A stretch of 22,394 nucleotides of DNA from a virus. Under the pieces are notes generated by a model that did not search any database, was not told the origin of the DNA, and saw only the letters and a list, made by a program, of their open reading frames with translations. The DNA lies in IMG/VR virus record IMGVR_UViG_3300037168_000132, positions 1 through 22,394 of that record. The stretch is one strand, 5' to 3'. The position numbers and the translations under genes were made by a program. Positions 21,507 through 22,394 of the stretch are shown here, piece after piece (the stretch's first letter is position 1; every line of letters begins with the position of its first letter).

Positions 21507-22394
21507 ATGGCAAGAATGCTTGGTGACGCGTTCGTTGTCATCTTATCAGCCCCGATGTGGACGGCTTCCGGGCGAAGCTGGTCGCGGGGGTTAAGAAGGC
21601 CACGGCCGGGGTCAGCCCCACCGTCCCGGTCGGGCTCGACATCAACCGGGACGAGCTGGGCCGGTTCCTGAGCACCCTCCAGCAGAACGCCAACATCCAG
21701 GTCAACGCGGAAACCGAAGACGCCGTAGCCAAGATCATCGATCTGCGGGAGCGGCTGGAAGCCCTCAGCGGGGTAGCCGCGGACATCCCGATCGACGCGA
21801 ATGACGCCAAGGCGCTGGCCACAATGGCCGGTCTCCAGCTGAAAATGGCGGCGTTCGCCAGGACCCTGACCAACCTCCAGCTGAACGTGGACGACACCGC
21901 GGCGGTGGCAAAGCTGACCGGCCTGCAAGCGCAGGAATCCCGGCTGGCCGCCAGCATGGAAAAAATGACGTCCGACGTCGACATCGCTGCTGCCGAGGCG
22001 AAACTCGCGTACCTGCGCGCGCAGATTGCCTTGCTGCAATCCCAGATGGAAGACATGAAGCTGGGGATCAGCGCAGCTGGGCTGCTGAGCGCCGAAGCCC
22101 AGCTGCTGGGCATGACCGCCGCGGTCAACGGCATCAATAAGGCAATGGCGGACGCGGCGAAGGCCGATCAGGACAAGTCCGCCGCCGATGCCGCAGCCGC
22201 CGCTTCCGCGAATTTGCTGGTCGGCGCGTGGAGCCGGCTGCCACCTGAGCTGCGTGCCGTCTCCGCCGCACAGAAGGACGCGGAGAATTCCGCCAACGGG
22301 CTGTGGGGCATCTGGGGGTTCCTGAATACCCGGGTGTCGCTGTTCGGCGGCCTGCTCGGTAAATTCGCACCGGGCCTGGTCACCTGGGTGCACA
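21507..22394 (+). CDS. Tape measure protein, N-terminal part, with apparent frameshift near start
   Basis: ATG 21507 follows AGGGGGGTGG with 6-nt spacing and reads MARMLGDAFVVI, a usual tape-measure opening. Codon 13 is TTA, after which this frame is nonsense and stops near 21676. The real continuation is in another frame: ISPDVDGFRAKLVAGVKKAT, open to the window end. Deleting 5 nt around 21540-21547 gives one protein. The body is a long amphipathic helix with repeated units (IDANDAKALATMAGLQLKMA, VDDTAAVAKLTGLQAQES, IAAAEAKLAYLRAQIALLQS), then a more hydrophobic segment (WGIWGFLNTRVSLFGGLLG). It sets tail length. A GTG at 21557 is the only alternative start and lacks a ribosome binding site. 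Confidence 0.75.

Noticed and set aside
21377-21526. 49-codon gene before the tape measure
   Set aside because: It has a coupling-type start but odd composition and no recognisable family, and overlaps the tape measure start.
15961-22394. Contractile injection system or tailocin
   Set aside because: No sheath, baseplate wedge or spike gene is seen; one tube protein plus gpG/gpT frameshift and tape measure fit a flexible-tailed siphovirus.

Overview
The window is a GC-rich actinobacterial phage or prophage segment with long-tailed (siphovirus-like) structural genes. Evidence for this is the tail terminator, tail tube protein, tail assembly chaperone pair with a reading-frame switch and start of a tape measure protein in order at 15961-22394, a gp6-like head-tail connector at 6400-7323, and a block of tail fibre / receptor-binding genes at 546-6140. 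Genes are tightly packed with 4-nt ATGA/GTGA or TGATG overlaps, GTG starts are common, and in-frame TTA leucine codons are almost absent, all as expected for Streptomyces-like hosts. No integrase, terminase, portal, tRNA gene or host flank is visible, so a free phage cannot be told from a prophage.

Layout. (1) 1-6140: two small unknown genes, a small virion protein of a family common in actinophages, a tail fibre, a large tail protein ending in a PhoD-like metallophosphoesterase, and a right-handed beta-helix protein. (2) 6158-8077: a small repeat protein, an Ig-like/gp6-like connector fusion, a 34-residue Gly/Lys-rich ORF and a Lys/Ala-rich protein with a C39-like cysteine-peptidase fold. 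(3) 8053-10286: a GH26-like glycosidase followed by three membrane proteins (VIT-like, a two-helix protein with a zinc-type tail, a minimal K+ channel), a possible lysis or membrane cassette. (4) 10377-11974: a secreted Ig-repeat protein with a C-terminal anchor and a class F-like sortase. (5) 15819-12112, minus strand: a four-gene operon in which every junction is a 4-nt GTGA overlap, encoding a 52-residue secreted or membrane peptide, a processive cellulose-synthase-like GT2, a GH16 glucanase-like enzyme and a lipoprotein with two Ltp-type (superinfection exclusion) repeats. (6) 15961-22394: the tail module resumes, interrupted by a papain-like protein, a CgeB-like glycosyltransferase, a coiled-coil protein and an antisense NUMOD4/HNH remnant.

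The most interesting parts are the antisense surface-remodelling operon (polymer synthase + glucanase + Ltp lipoprotein), which looks like a lysogenic-conversion or superinfection-immunity cassette, and two apparent frameshifts. The frameshifts lie 11-13 codons into the glycosyltransferase and tape measure genes, and each falls exactly at an otherwise almost absent TTA codon. The cargo of about 8.6 kb sits between head-tail connector and tail terminator, genes that normally lie next to each other.
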